Assembly: GCA_023144875.1 (NCBI GenBank) | Contig: JAGLEW010000154.1 | Coordinates: 1-7,813, forward strand | DNA: 7,813 nt | Source: Methylococcales bacterium | GTDB lineage: Bacteria; Pseudomonadota; Gammaproteobacteria; Methylococcales; Methylomonadaceae | Reading direction: 5' to 3' | Part shown: positions 1-6,008 of the stretch, one piece after another | Numbering within the stretch: the first letter of the stretch is position 1 | Layout of the letters: the number at the start of each line of letters is the position of its first letter | Translations under genes and position numbers: made by a program | Notes under the pieces: model-generated | Seen by the model: the letters and a program-made list of their open reading frames with translations, nothing else | Databases searched by the model: none | What the model was told of the DNA's origin: nothing

Positions 1-24
1 TAAATACTGGCTTTTTTAAATCAT

Positions 25-109
25 TGGTGCCGATGGCCGGACTTGAACCGGCACGACTTACGCCACTACCCCCTCAAGATAGCGTCTCTACCAATTCCAC
101 CACATCGGC
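25..109 (-). tRNA. tRNA-Leu (anticodon GAG)
   Basis: The minus strand folds as a class II tRNA with a long variable arm. The acceptor stem pairs 103-109 (GCCGATG on the minus strand) with CATCGGC, followed by discriminator A and an encoded CCA at 25-27. The T arm is GCCGG-TTCAAGT-CCGGC. The anticodon stem CTATC/GGTAG encloses the loop TTGAGGG at 71-77, placing anticodon GAG at 73-75, so it reads CUC/CUU leucine codons. It closely resembles E. coli tRNA-Leu(GAG) from memory. The 5' end is only 8 bp downstream of the secG stop, so it is probably transcribed with secG and released by RNase P and 3' processing. I see no clear terminator in the 24 bases left after it. Confidence 0.95.
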
Positions 110-117
110 TAGGTACA

Positions 118-621
118 TTAAGGTGTCACAGGAAGTACTACAGGCACACTTTCTTCCGTCACAGGTGCAACCACTGGAATAGAAACCTCAATATTTGGCT
201 TTACAGCTTCCACAGGAACAACCGCATCAGTTGAGACAGATTGGTTCATTTCTACACCAATCGCTGGTTCAGGGGACGTCTCTGTTATAACAGGCATACT
301 TTCAAGACTTGGTTTTACATCACCAACCAATGGTACATCCTCTAAGGGCTGAATAACCTCTGGTTTATCCATCAAATCAACGGCTTTACTTTCATAGCCA
401 CTTAAAACAGCCAAACCTAAACTGGTTGTAAAAAATAGTGCCGCAAGAATTGCTGTCGTACGCGATAAAAAAGAAGCCGCTCCTTGTGCACCAAAAACAG
501 AGCTTGCGCCGCCCCCCGAGAAAGCTGCCCCTGCGTCAGCTCCTTTACCTTGCTGCATTAAAATTAAGCCAACCACGCCTAACCCTAGCAACACATGAAC
601 AACAATAATTAATTGATACAT
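118..621 (-). CDS. secG: Protein translocase subunit SecG with long acidic/proline-rich C-terminal tail
   Basis: SecG is the small non-essential subunit of the SecYEG inner-membrane channel that assists SecA-driven protein export. Two hydrophobic membrane segments are visible at about residues 3-22 and 55-75, joined by a Gly/Ala/Ser-rich loop (about 25-50) carrying the family's LMQQGKGADAGAAF signature. The protein has 167 residues against about 110 in E. coli. The excess is a C-terminal tail from about residue 80, rich in Val, Pro, Glu and Ser, ending in two near-identical nonapeptides at 147-155 (SIPVVAPVT) and 158-166 (SVPVVLPVT). By known SecG topology this tail would lie in the periplasm; its role is unknown. 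The gene starts 14 bp after tpiA with little sign of a Shine-Dalgarno, which suggests translational coupling. It lies directly before tRNA-Leu, as in related genomes. Identity is firm for the N-terminal half. Confidence 0.95.
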   Translation of the reverse strand: MYQLIIVVHVLLGLGVVGLILMQQGKGADAGAAFSGGGASSVFGAQGAASFLSRTTAILAALFFTTSLGLAVLSGYESKAVDLMDKPEVIQPLEDVPLVGDVKPSLESMPVITETSPEPAIGVEMNQSVSTDAVVPVEAVKPNIEVSIPVVAPVTEESVPVVLPVTP

Positions 622-635
622 AAAACCAAGATCAT

Positions 636-1382
636 TTAAATCGAACGATAAATTTCTAAAAATGACGCCGCATCTAAAGAAGCACCGCCAATTAAGCCGC
701 CATCAATATCTGCCATTGCCAATAACCCTTTTGCATTTCCTGGCTTCATACTGCCGCCATATAAAATTTGAATCTTATCGGCAATAGCCGTATTTTTTGC
801 AGCAATACGCTCACGAATTGCCTTATGAACCTCTTGCGCTTGCTCATCAGAAGCAGTTACACCTGTGCCGATTGCCCATACAGGCTCATAGGCAATCACT
901 GAATTTTCTAAAGCGTCAATACCTGCCTTTTCAATAACAGCATCTAATTGGCGATTTACTACATTAAAGGTTTCGTTTGCTTCACGCTCAGCTAATGTTT
1001 CACCGATACACAAAACAGGAACAATGCCTTCTTTTTGCGCTTCACAAAAACGATCAGCAACCGAGTCATCCGTATCACCATAATAGCTACGACGTTCAGA
1101 ATGCCCAACCAACGCATAAGTGCAGGCCATTTCTTTCAGCATAGAGGCTGAAATTTCACCCGTGTAAGCACCAGATGTCTGGTCTGCCACATTTTGCGCA
1201 CCAACAGACAGAGCGCTATTTGTAGTCATGTCTTTTAAAGCCGATAAATAAACATATGGAGCGCAAACCGCAATCCCTGTGTCATCTGCATTTAATCCTT
1301 CCATAATTGCAGAACACAACGATTTAGTGCTTTCAAGCGAACCATTCATTTTCCAGTTTCCCATAATTAGAGACTGACGCAT
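636..1382 (-). CDS. tpiA: Triosephosphate isomerase
   Basis: This cytoplasmic glycolytic/gluconeogenic enzyme interconverts dihydroxyacetone phosphate and D-glyceraldehyde 3-phosphate. At 248 residues it has the usual bacterial length. The catalytic set is complete: Asn9 and Lys11 in GNWKMN, His94 in VGHSERR, and Glu166 in AYEPVWAIGTG, whose PVWAIGTG part (167-174) is the flexible loop 6 lid. The phosphate-binding YGGS (208-211) and GGAS (232-235) motifs are present. The ATG is preceded by GGAG at a normal distance (minus-strand GGAGTAAATA then ATG). It follows glmM by 55 bp and precedes secG by 14 bp, an order known in pseudomonads and relatives. A promoter-like sequence overlapping the glmM stop may transcribe it on its own. 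Nothing abnormal is seen. Confidence 0.98.
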   Translation of the reverse strand: MRQSLIMGNWKMNGSLESTKSLCSAIMEGLNADDTGIAVCAPYVYLSALKDMTTNSALSVGAQNVADQTSGAYTGEISASMLKEMACTYALVGHSERRSYYGDTDDSVADRFCEAQKEGIVPVLCIGETLAEREANETFNVVNRQLDAVIEKAGIDALENSVIAYEPVWAIGTGVTASDEQAQEVHKAIRERIAAKNTAIADKIQILYGGSMKPGNAKGLLAMADIDGGLIGGASLDAASFLEIYRSI

Positions 1383-1412
1383 TATTTACTCCAAGACAAA
1401 ATCAAACCAGAC

Positions 1413-1441
1413 ATAATATAGCCTAATACTTTGTAATTCAA
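1413..1441 (-). promoter_or_regulatory. Candidate sigma70 promoter for tpiA-secG-tRNA-Leu
   Basis: On the minus strand TTGAAT (1436-1441) and TATTAT (1413-1418) are separated by exactly 17 bp, giving 4/6 and 5/6 matches to the sigma70 hexamers. The -35 element overlaps the glmM TGA stop (1438-1440). Transcription would start roughly 25 bp before the tpiA ATG. It may uncouple the glycolytic and secretion genes from glmM. The call rests on sequence alone in an AT-rich spacer. Confidence 0.45.
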
Positions 1442-2778
1442 GCACTAATTGAATTTTTGACTTCTTCCGCCAATTGCTTCGCATGGTTTTTAACTTTTTC
1501 TTCATCCACACCTTCAACCATAACTCGAATTAACGGCTCTGTTCCAGAAGCTCTTAAAAGCACACGCCCTTCATCACCTAACGCCAATTCTACACTCTCA
1601 ACCGCTTTTTTAATGGCAGGAATTTCCATAGGGTTTACTCGACGAGCGACCTTAACATTAATTAACATTTGAGGGTATTTTTGCATACCTTGCTTTAATT
1701 TATGTAAACTATGGCCACTTTGCTGCATTTCTGTGAGTACTTGCAAAGCCGCAATAATACCATCCCCAGTCGAGATTCGATCAAGACAAATAATATGCCC
1801 CGAGCCTTCACCACCCAGCATACCATCATGCTCTTTCAGCTTTTCAATGACATAACGATCGCCAACATTTGCCCTAATAAAATCCAGCCCTAATTTTTTT
1901 AAGCCATGCTCCATACCTAAATTTGACATCAGCGTACCAACCACAGGCCCTTTTTGCGTCCCTTTCCCTAATCGTGACTTAGCAATAATAAAAATAAGCT
2001 CATCACCATCGACAATTTCGCCCTTATGATCCACCATGATAACGCGATCACCATCACCATCCAGTGTAATTCCTAAGTCTGCTTTGGTTTTAAGTACCTT
2101 TTTAATGATCGACTGAGGCTTGGTTGCGCCACAATTTTCATTAATATTGACGCCATCGGGTTTTACCGCCACTTTAACCACATCCGCCCCCAATTCTTCT
2201 AAGACATGGGGTGCGATATGATAGGTTGCGCCATTTGCACAATCAATGACAATTTTAAGTCCTCTTAAACTTAATTTAGAAGGAATCGTTGATTTGCAAA
2301 ACTCTATATAACGCCCTGCCGCATCTTCAATTCGCTTTGCTTTTCCTAATAAAGCCGATTCAACGGTCGTCACAGGCCGATCAAGATATTCTTCTATTTT
2401 ATGCTCAAGCTCATCAGGAAGCTTAGTCCCCTCAGCGGAAAATATTTTAATCCCATTATCATAATATGGATTATGAGACGCACTAATCACAATACCTGCA
2501 CTTGCTCTCAATGTCCTCGTTAAATACGCAATCGCAGGTGTTGGCATCGGCCCTAATAAATGCGTATCTACCCCTGAAGCAGATAACCCCGCCTGTAAAG
2601 CAGACTCAAACATGTAGCCAGAAATTCGTGTATCTTTCCCCACTAAAACAAAACCATTGCCTTCTTCAGCAAACACCCGACCAATTGCCCAACCTAATTT
2701 TAATAAAAAATCAGCTGTAATTGGGTATTCCCCTACCTTTCCACGAATACCGTCGGTACCAAAATATTTTTTTGACAT
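1438..2778 (-). CDS. glmM: Phosphoglucosamine mutase
   Basis: GlmM converts glucosamine-6-phosphate to glucosamine-1-phosphate, on the cytoplasmic route to UDP-GlcNAc for peptidoglycan and lipopolysaccharide. The 446-residue protein matches the family length (E. coli 445). It begins MSKKYFGTDGIRG, the standard N-terminus. The phosphoserine loop SASHNP has Ser101 as the phosphorylated residue. The Mg-binding loop DGDGDR is at 240-245, the sugar-binding loop GGEGSGH at 322-328 and the phosphate-binding RASGTEP at 409-415; all are intact. The reading frame extends 12 codons further upstream to an ATG at 2814, but that start lies in the U-tract of a terminator, has no Shine-Dalgarno and adds a non-family sequence. 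The ATG at 2778 has AGG seven bases upstream. The usual upstream neighbour folP is missing; ftsH lies 86 bp upstream. Confidence 0.97.
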   Translation of the reverse strand: MSKKYFGTDGIRGKVGEYPITADFLLKLGWAIGRVFAEEGNGFVLVGKDTRISGYMFESALQAGLSASGVDTHLLGPMPTPAIAYLTRTLRASAGIVISASHNPYYDNGIKIFSAEGTKLPDELEHKIEEYLDRPVTTVESALLGKAKRIEDAAGRYIEFCKSTIPSKLSLRGLKIVIDCANGATYHIAPHVLEELGADVVKVAVKPDGVNINENCGATKPQSIIKKVLKTKADLGITLDGDGDRVIMVDHKGEIVDGDELIFIIAKSRLGKGTQKGPVVGTLMSNLGMEHGLKKLGLDFIRANVGDRYVIEKLKEHDGMLGGEGSGHIICLDRISTGDGIIAALQVLTEMQQSGHSLHKLKQGMQKYPQMLINVKVARRVNPMEIPAIKKAVESVELALGDEGRVLLRASGTEPLIRVMVEGVDEEKVKNHAKQLAEEVKNSISA

Positions 2779-2814
2779 AATTAACCTATCTGTTAGTTTT
2801 TTTGTTAAATCCAT

Positions 2815-2844
2815 AAAAAAAGGAGAGCTTTTAAACCCTCCTTT
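2815..2844 (-). terminator. Rho-independent terminator after ftsH
   Basis: The minus strand reads AAAGGAG (2838-2844), a 12-base loop, then CTCCTTT (2819-2825), a perfect 7-bp stem running into an uninterrupted run of seven T (2815-2821). It begins about 20 bp after the ftsH TAG stop and ends 36 bp before the glmM ATG. It should end or attenuate the rlmE-ftsH transcript. I find no convincing promoter between it and glmM, so glmM may rely on readthrough. Confidence 0.8.
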
Positions 2845-2864
2845 CTTTGAAATACTCTAAATAA

Positions 2865-4802
2865 CTAACCTTGGTTAGCAGTGTTCCCCGTTTGTACTTT
2901 ATTTTTTTTCACAGGGGGTGTTTCTTTTTCAACTTTGACCTCTGAATCAGGCGGTGTTGGCGTATCATCCCAGCCTTGAGGTTTTCGCACGGGTTTTCGA
3001 TTCATCAAATCTTCAATTTGGTATTTATCAATCGTTTCATACTTCATCAACGCATCTGCCATTGAGTGTAGTATATCTACATTATCCAGCAAAATACCTT
3101 GCGCACGTTTGTAATTATTATCAATGATAAGACGAATTTCCTCATCAATACTATGCGAAGTTTCTTCCGCTACTGATTTATGCTGAGTCACAGAACGCCC
3201 TAAGAAGACCTCACCTTCCTCTTCGCTATACGCCAAAGGCCCTAGACGACGTGAAAGCCCCCACTTAGTAACCATATTACGCGCCAATTCCGTCGCACGT
3301 TCAATATCATTTGAAGCACCCGTTGAAACCTGCTCCCAACCAAAAATTTGCTCTTCAGCAATACGACCGCCATAAAGACTCGAAATCATACTATCTAGCT
3401 TACATTTACTCGCACTATACTGGTCTTTTTCAGGTAAAAACATCGTTACCCCTAACGCACGACCACGAGGCATAATACTAATTTTATAAACAGGATCGTG
3501 CTCTGGCACTAAGCGCCCTACAATTGCGTGACCTGCTTCATGATAAGCCGTATTTCTTTTTTCTTTATCATCCATCACCATCGTCCGTTTTTCAACGCCC
3601 ATGATTAACTTATCTTTGGCTTTTTCAAAATCTACCATGCTAACAATACGCTTATTTATGCGTGCGGCAAATAAAGCCGCCTCATTAACAAGGTTTGCTA
3701 AATCTGCTCCTGAAAAACCAGGAGTCCCTTGTGCAAGATATTTAGGAATAACATCTTCTGCAAGCGGTACTTTTTTCATATGTACAGACAGAATCTGTTC
3801 ACGCCCTCTCACATCAGGCAAATCCACATTAATTTGACGATCAAAACGACCTGGTCGTAATAAAGCGCTGTCTAAAACATCTGCTCTATTGGTTGCAGCA
3901 ATAACGATAATACCTTCATTGTCTTCAAAGCCATCCATTTCAACTAACAGTTGATTCAATGTTTGCTCACGCTCATCATTACCACCACCGAGACCTGCAC
4001 CCCGTTGACGACCTACTGCATCAATCTCATCAATAAAGATAATACAAGGGGCGTGTTTTTTTGCTTGCTCAAACATATCTCTCACACGAGAAGCACCGAC
4101 CCCAACAAACATTTCCACAAAATCAGAACCTGAAATGGTAAAAAAGGGAACTTTTGCTTCACCTGCAATGGCACGTGCTAATAAGGTCTTCCCTGTTCCA
4201 GGAGGCCCAACCATTAACGCACCGTGCGGCACTTTTCCGCCTAATTTTTGGTATTTTGAAGGGTCTCTAAGAAAATCGACCATTTCTTCAACTTCTTCTT
4301 TCGCCTCATCACAACCAGCAACATCTTTAAATGTTACTTTTATTTGATCTTCTTCCAGCATCCGTGCTTTACTCTTACCAAAGCCCATCGCGCCGCCTTT
4401 ACCGCCAACGCCACCGCCTTGCATTTGACGCATGAAAAATATCCACACCGCAATCAGTAATAAAATAGGGCCAAAAGAAATAAAAATTTGCATGAGCATT
4501 GAAGTTTGCTCAGGAGGTCTGGCTTTAACTTCGACACCATTCGCCAATAAATCATCAATCAAATGCAGATCCATCGGCGCATACGTTTTAAACTTATCCC
4601 CTGCCTGCATACGCCCTTTAATTACACCATCATCATCTATTACAACTTGTTGAACTTGCCCTGCTTTCACAGAATCAATAAATTGTGAATACGATAACGA
4701 CGAATCGCTATGGTTCGAGCGTGAACCAAAACTGTTAAAAACGGACATTAAAACGACCGCAATAACAACCCATAAAATTAAATTTTTAAACATATTATTC
4801 AA
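2865..4802 (-). CDS. ftsH: ATP-dependent zinc metalloprotease FtsH
   Basis: FtsH is the hexameric inner-membrane AAA+ protease that degrades misassembled membrane proteins and, in E. coli, sigma32 and LpxC. The layout is complete over 645 residues: membrane segment 1 (about 7-24), a periplasmic domain, membrane segment 2 (about 104-124), a Gly-rich linker (129-142), Walker A GPPGTGKT (199-206), pore motif MFVGVG (231-236), Walker B IIFIDEID (254-261), the second region of homology with LRPGRFDRQ (315-323), and zinc site HEAGH (421-425) with a likely third ligand Asp499. The C-terminal tail (about 610-645) is Pro/Lys/Glu-rich and disordered-looking. Codon 1 is a TTG at 4802 with AAGGAG eight bases upstream; the ATG three codons later (4793) would be 17 bases from it, so TTG is preferred. 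rlmE lies 147 bp upstream, as in the E. coli rrmJ-ftsH pair. Confidence 0.97.
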   Translation of the reverse strand: MNNMFKNLILWVVIAVVLMSVFNSFGSRSNHSDSSLSYSQFIDSVKAGQVQQVVIDDDGVIKGRMQAGDKFKTYAPMDLHLIDDLLANGVEVKARPPEQTSMLMQIFISFGPILLLIAVWIFFMRQMQGGGVGGKGGAMGFGKSKARMLEEDQIKVTFKDVAGCDEAKEEVEEMVDFLRDPSKYQKLGGKVPHGALMVGPPGTGKTLLARAIAGEAKVPFFTISGSDFVEMFVGVGASRVRDMFEQAKKHAPCIIFIDEIDAVGRQRGAGLGGGNDEREQTLNQLLVEMDGFEDNEGIIVIAATNRADVLDSALLRPGRFDRQINVDLPDVRGREQILSVHMKKVPLAEDVIPKYLAQGTPGFSGADLANLVNEAALFAARINKRIVSMVDFEKAKDKLIMGVEKRTMVMDDKEKRNTAYHEAGHAIVGRLVPEHDPVYKISIMPRGRALGVTMFLPEKDQYSASKCKLDSMISSLYGGRIAEEQIFGWEQVSTGASNDIERATELARNMVTKWGLSRRLGPLAYSEEEGEVFLGRSVTQHKSVAEETSHSIDEEIRLIIDNNYKRAQGILLDNVDILHSMADALMKYETIDKYQIEDLMNRKPVRKPQGWDDTPTPPDSEVKVEKETPPVKKNKVQTGNTANQG

Positions 4803-4810
4803 GGTAATCG

Positions 4811-4816
4811 CTCCTT
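4811..4816 (-). promoter_or_regulatory. Shine-Dalgarno that decides the ftsH TTG start
   Basis: The minus strand reads AAGGAG followed by the 8-base spacer CGATTACC and then TTG (4800-4802). The nearest in-frame ATG (4791-4793) is nine bases further on, too far for this site. The sequence favours a TTG start giving the N-terminus MNNMFKNL; initiation at ATG would only remove three residues. Confidence 0.75.
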
Positions 4817-4901
4817 ATAGGATGCTTTTTGTTGTCATAAAGTATTAAATTAACGATGATTAAGTTCTTCTACAAACCCATCATAAATAACCAATCATTC
4901 C

Positions 4902-4930
4902 AGTATATACACTAAATTTAGGTTTGTTTA
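4902..4930 (-). promoter_or_regulatory. Candidate sigma70 promoter upstream of ftsH
   Basis: On the minus strand TAAACA (4925-4930) and TATACT (4902-4907) are 17 bp apart, matching the sigma70 consensus at 4/6 and 5/6 positions. It lies in the 147-bp rlmE-ftsH spacer, leaving an untranslated leader of roughly 90 bases before the ftsH TTG. The spacer is AT-rich, so chance matches are possible. Confidence 0.35.
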
Positions 4931-4933
4931 GAT

Positions 4934-4959
4934 ATAAGGGCAGATGTCATTATTTAAAG
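4934..4959 (-). promoter_or_regulatory. Weak sigma32-like element at the end of rlmE
   Basis: On the minus strand CTTTAA (4954-4959) is followed after 12 bases by GCCCTTAT (4934-4941). This is a partial match to the heat-shock consensus CTTGAA/CCCCATNT. In E. coli the rlmE-ftsH pair is under sigma32, which makes the position plausible, but the -10 match is imperfect and the site overlaps the end of rlmE. Inference only. Confidence 0.15.
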
Positions 4960-5567
4960 CCTTTCGCTAAAATATAAACTTCCTTACTGCGCGCCCGTGA
5001 TGCTTTAGGCTTTCGAATCACCACTGAATTAAACGATTGTTTTATCTGTCGATGATAGTCATCAAAACCTGTCCCTTGGAAAACTTTGACTAAAAAAGCG
5101 CCGCCTTTATCTAAAATAGTGACCGCCGTATCTAATGCTAATTCGGCTAAATATAACGCCCGCGCCTGATCAGTTGACTTGTTACCACTTAAATTTGGCG
5201 CCATATCCGACAAAACTAAACCAATCACTTGATCACCGAGCATTTTTTTTAATTCTTCTAAAACAGGTTCTTCCGTAAAATTACCCTGAATAAAATCAAC
5301 ACCGCTTAAAGGATCAATCGGTAAAATATCCAAAGCAATAATTTTATTTTTTTGACCGATAATTTTTCGGGCATACTGTGACCAGCCTCCAGGTGCAGCC
5401 CCTAAATCCACCACATTCATGCCTGCTTTAATAATTTTATCTTTTTCTTGAATCTCAATTAACTTAAAAACAGCACGGGAGCGATAACCTTGCACCTGCG
5501 CTTGTTTAACATACTCGTCTTCAAAATGTTCTTGCAACCATTGCTTACTGCTTTTGCTTCGAGCCAT
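4950..5567 (-). CDS. rlmE: 23S rRNA (uridine-2552 2'-O)-methyltransferase RlmE (RrmJ/FtsJ)
   Basis: RlmE uses S-adenosylmethionine to methylate the 2'-OH of U2552 in the A loop of 23S rRNA, a late step of 50S assembly. The 205-residue protein compares with 209 in E. coli. The SAM-binding motif DLGAAPGGWSQ is at 54-64, and the catalytic tetrad K-D-K-E is present as Lys35 (RAVFKL), Asp121 (LSDMAPN), Lys161 (LVKVFQG) and Glu196 (SKEVYI). The basic N-terminus (MARSKSSKQWLQEHF) is typical. The ATG at 5565-5567 has no clear Shine-Dalgarno. The gene is divergent from yhbY across 43 bp and followed by ftsH 147 bp on, the conserved gammaproteobacterial arrangement. It was once named ftsJ and is heat-inducible in E. 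coli. Confidence 0.97.
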   Translation of the reverse strand: MARSKSSKQWLQEHFEDEYVKQAQVQGYRSRAVFKLIEIQEKDKIIKAGMNVVDLGAAPGGWSQYARKIIGQKNKIIALDILPIDPLSGVDFIQGNFTEEPVLEELKKMLGDQVIGLVLSDMAPNLSGNKSTDQARALYLAELALDTAVTILDKGGAFLVKVFQGTGFDDYHRQIKQSFNSVVIRKPKASRARSKEVYILAKGFK

Positions 5568-5581
5568 ATTTTTGTTATAGT
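5554..5581 (+). promoter_or_regulatory. Candidate sigma70 promoter for yhbY
   Basis: TTGCTT (5554-5559) and TATAGT (5576-5581) are 16 bp apart. The -10 matches consensus at 5/6 positions, the -35 at only 3/6. It would start transcription about 20-25 bp before the yhbY GTG, and its -35 lies inside the first codons of the divergent rlmE. Confidence 0.35.
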
Positions 5582-5582
5582 G

Positions 5583-5599
5583 CTTTATTTTTAATAAAG
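5583..5599. repeat. Perfect inverted repeat between rlmE and yhbY
   Basis: CTTTATT (5583-5589) and AATAAAG (5593-5599) form a perfect 7-bp inverted repeat around a TTT centre in the 43-bp divergent spacer. It sits just downstream of the putative yhbY -10 and just upstream of the yhbY Shine-Dalgarno. It could be an operator or an mRNA leader hairpin, but an AT-rich palindrome by chance is equally possible. Confidence 0.35.
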
Positions 5600-5610
5600 T
5601 AAGGTTATAC

Positions 5611-5877
5611 GTGAATCCAGCGGATAAAAAAAGTTTAAAAGCTAAAGCTCATAGCTTAAAGCCTGTCGTCATGATCGGTCAATCAGGATTAAGCGATTCT
5701 GTCTTAGCTGAAATTAAATCAGCATTGCTCACCCATGAATTAATTAAGATTAAAATTCGTGCAGAACGCGACCAACGAAAACAAATGAGCGCTCAAATTT
5801 GCCTAAAAACACACGCAGAACTGGTTCAAACGATAGGTCAAATTAGTATTATTTACAAGTCTAACCCCAATAAATAA
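5611..5877 (+). CDS. yhbY: YhbY, CRM-domain RNA-binding ribosome assembly factor
   Basis: YhbY is a single CRM (CRS1-YhbY) domain protein that binds pre-50S particles and is associated with large-subunit assembly. The 88 residues form essentially one domain (E. coli 97). The family features are visible: KAHSLKPVVMIGQSG with the GxxG-type loop GQSG (about residues 28-31), HELIKIKI, and a final strand ISIIYKSNPNK. It starts with GTG at 5611, with AAGG six bases upstream (5601-5604). It is divergent from rlmE, another 50S maturation factor, a pairing conserved in gammaproteobacteria. The C-terminus is slightly shorter than in E. coli. No terminator with a T-tract is seen after the TAA. Confidence 0.95.
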   Translation: MNPADKKSLKAKAHSLKPVVMIGQSGLSDSVLAEIKSALLTHELIKIKIRAERDQRKQMSAQICLKTHAELVQTIGQISIIYKSNPNK

Positions 5878-6008
5878 ACGAATAAAGTCCTACATATGCT
5901 TTATAACACTTAATTTTAAAATAAAGCAGGCTTATATAAAAATTAACCCCACCAATTCTATTTAAAACAGCTAAAATACTAAGCTTTACCTTCACTTGCC
6001 CACCGACC
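5878..6008 (+). other. AT-rich spacer between yhbY and aroG
   Basis: No gene is supported here. The only structure I see is an 8-bp inverted repeat TGCTTTAT (5897-5904) / ATAAAGCA (5921-5928) around a 16-base loop. It has no T-tract on either strand, so it is not a standard terminator. It resembles the CTTTATT/AATAAAG repeat upstream of yhbY. The aroG promoter should lie here, but no hexamer pair stands out, and the bases just before the aroG ATG lack a clear Shine-Dalgarno. Confidence 0.5.

Noticed and set aside
43..234. 63-codon plus-strand frame over the tRNA and the secG 3' end
   Set aside because: It lies antisense to a tRNA and a conserved gene and has no recognisable protein features.
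2501..2860. Plus-strand frames antisense to glmM as a folP remnant
   Set aside because: They lie on the opposite strand inside conserved GlmM coding sequence and show no dihydropteroate synthase motifs.
5897..5928. Stem-loop TGCTTTAT/ATAAAGCA after yhbY as a terminator
   Set aside because: The stem is AT-rich, the loop is 16 bases, and no T-tract follows on either strand.
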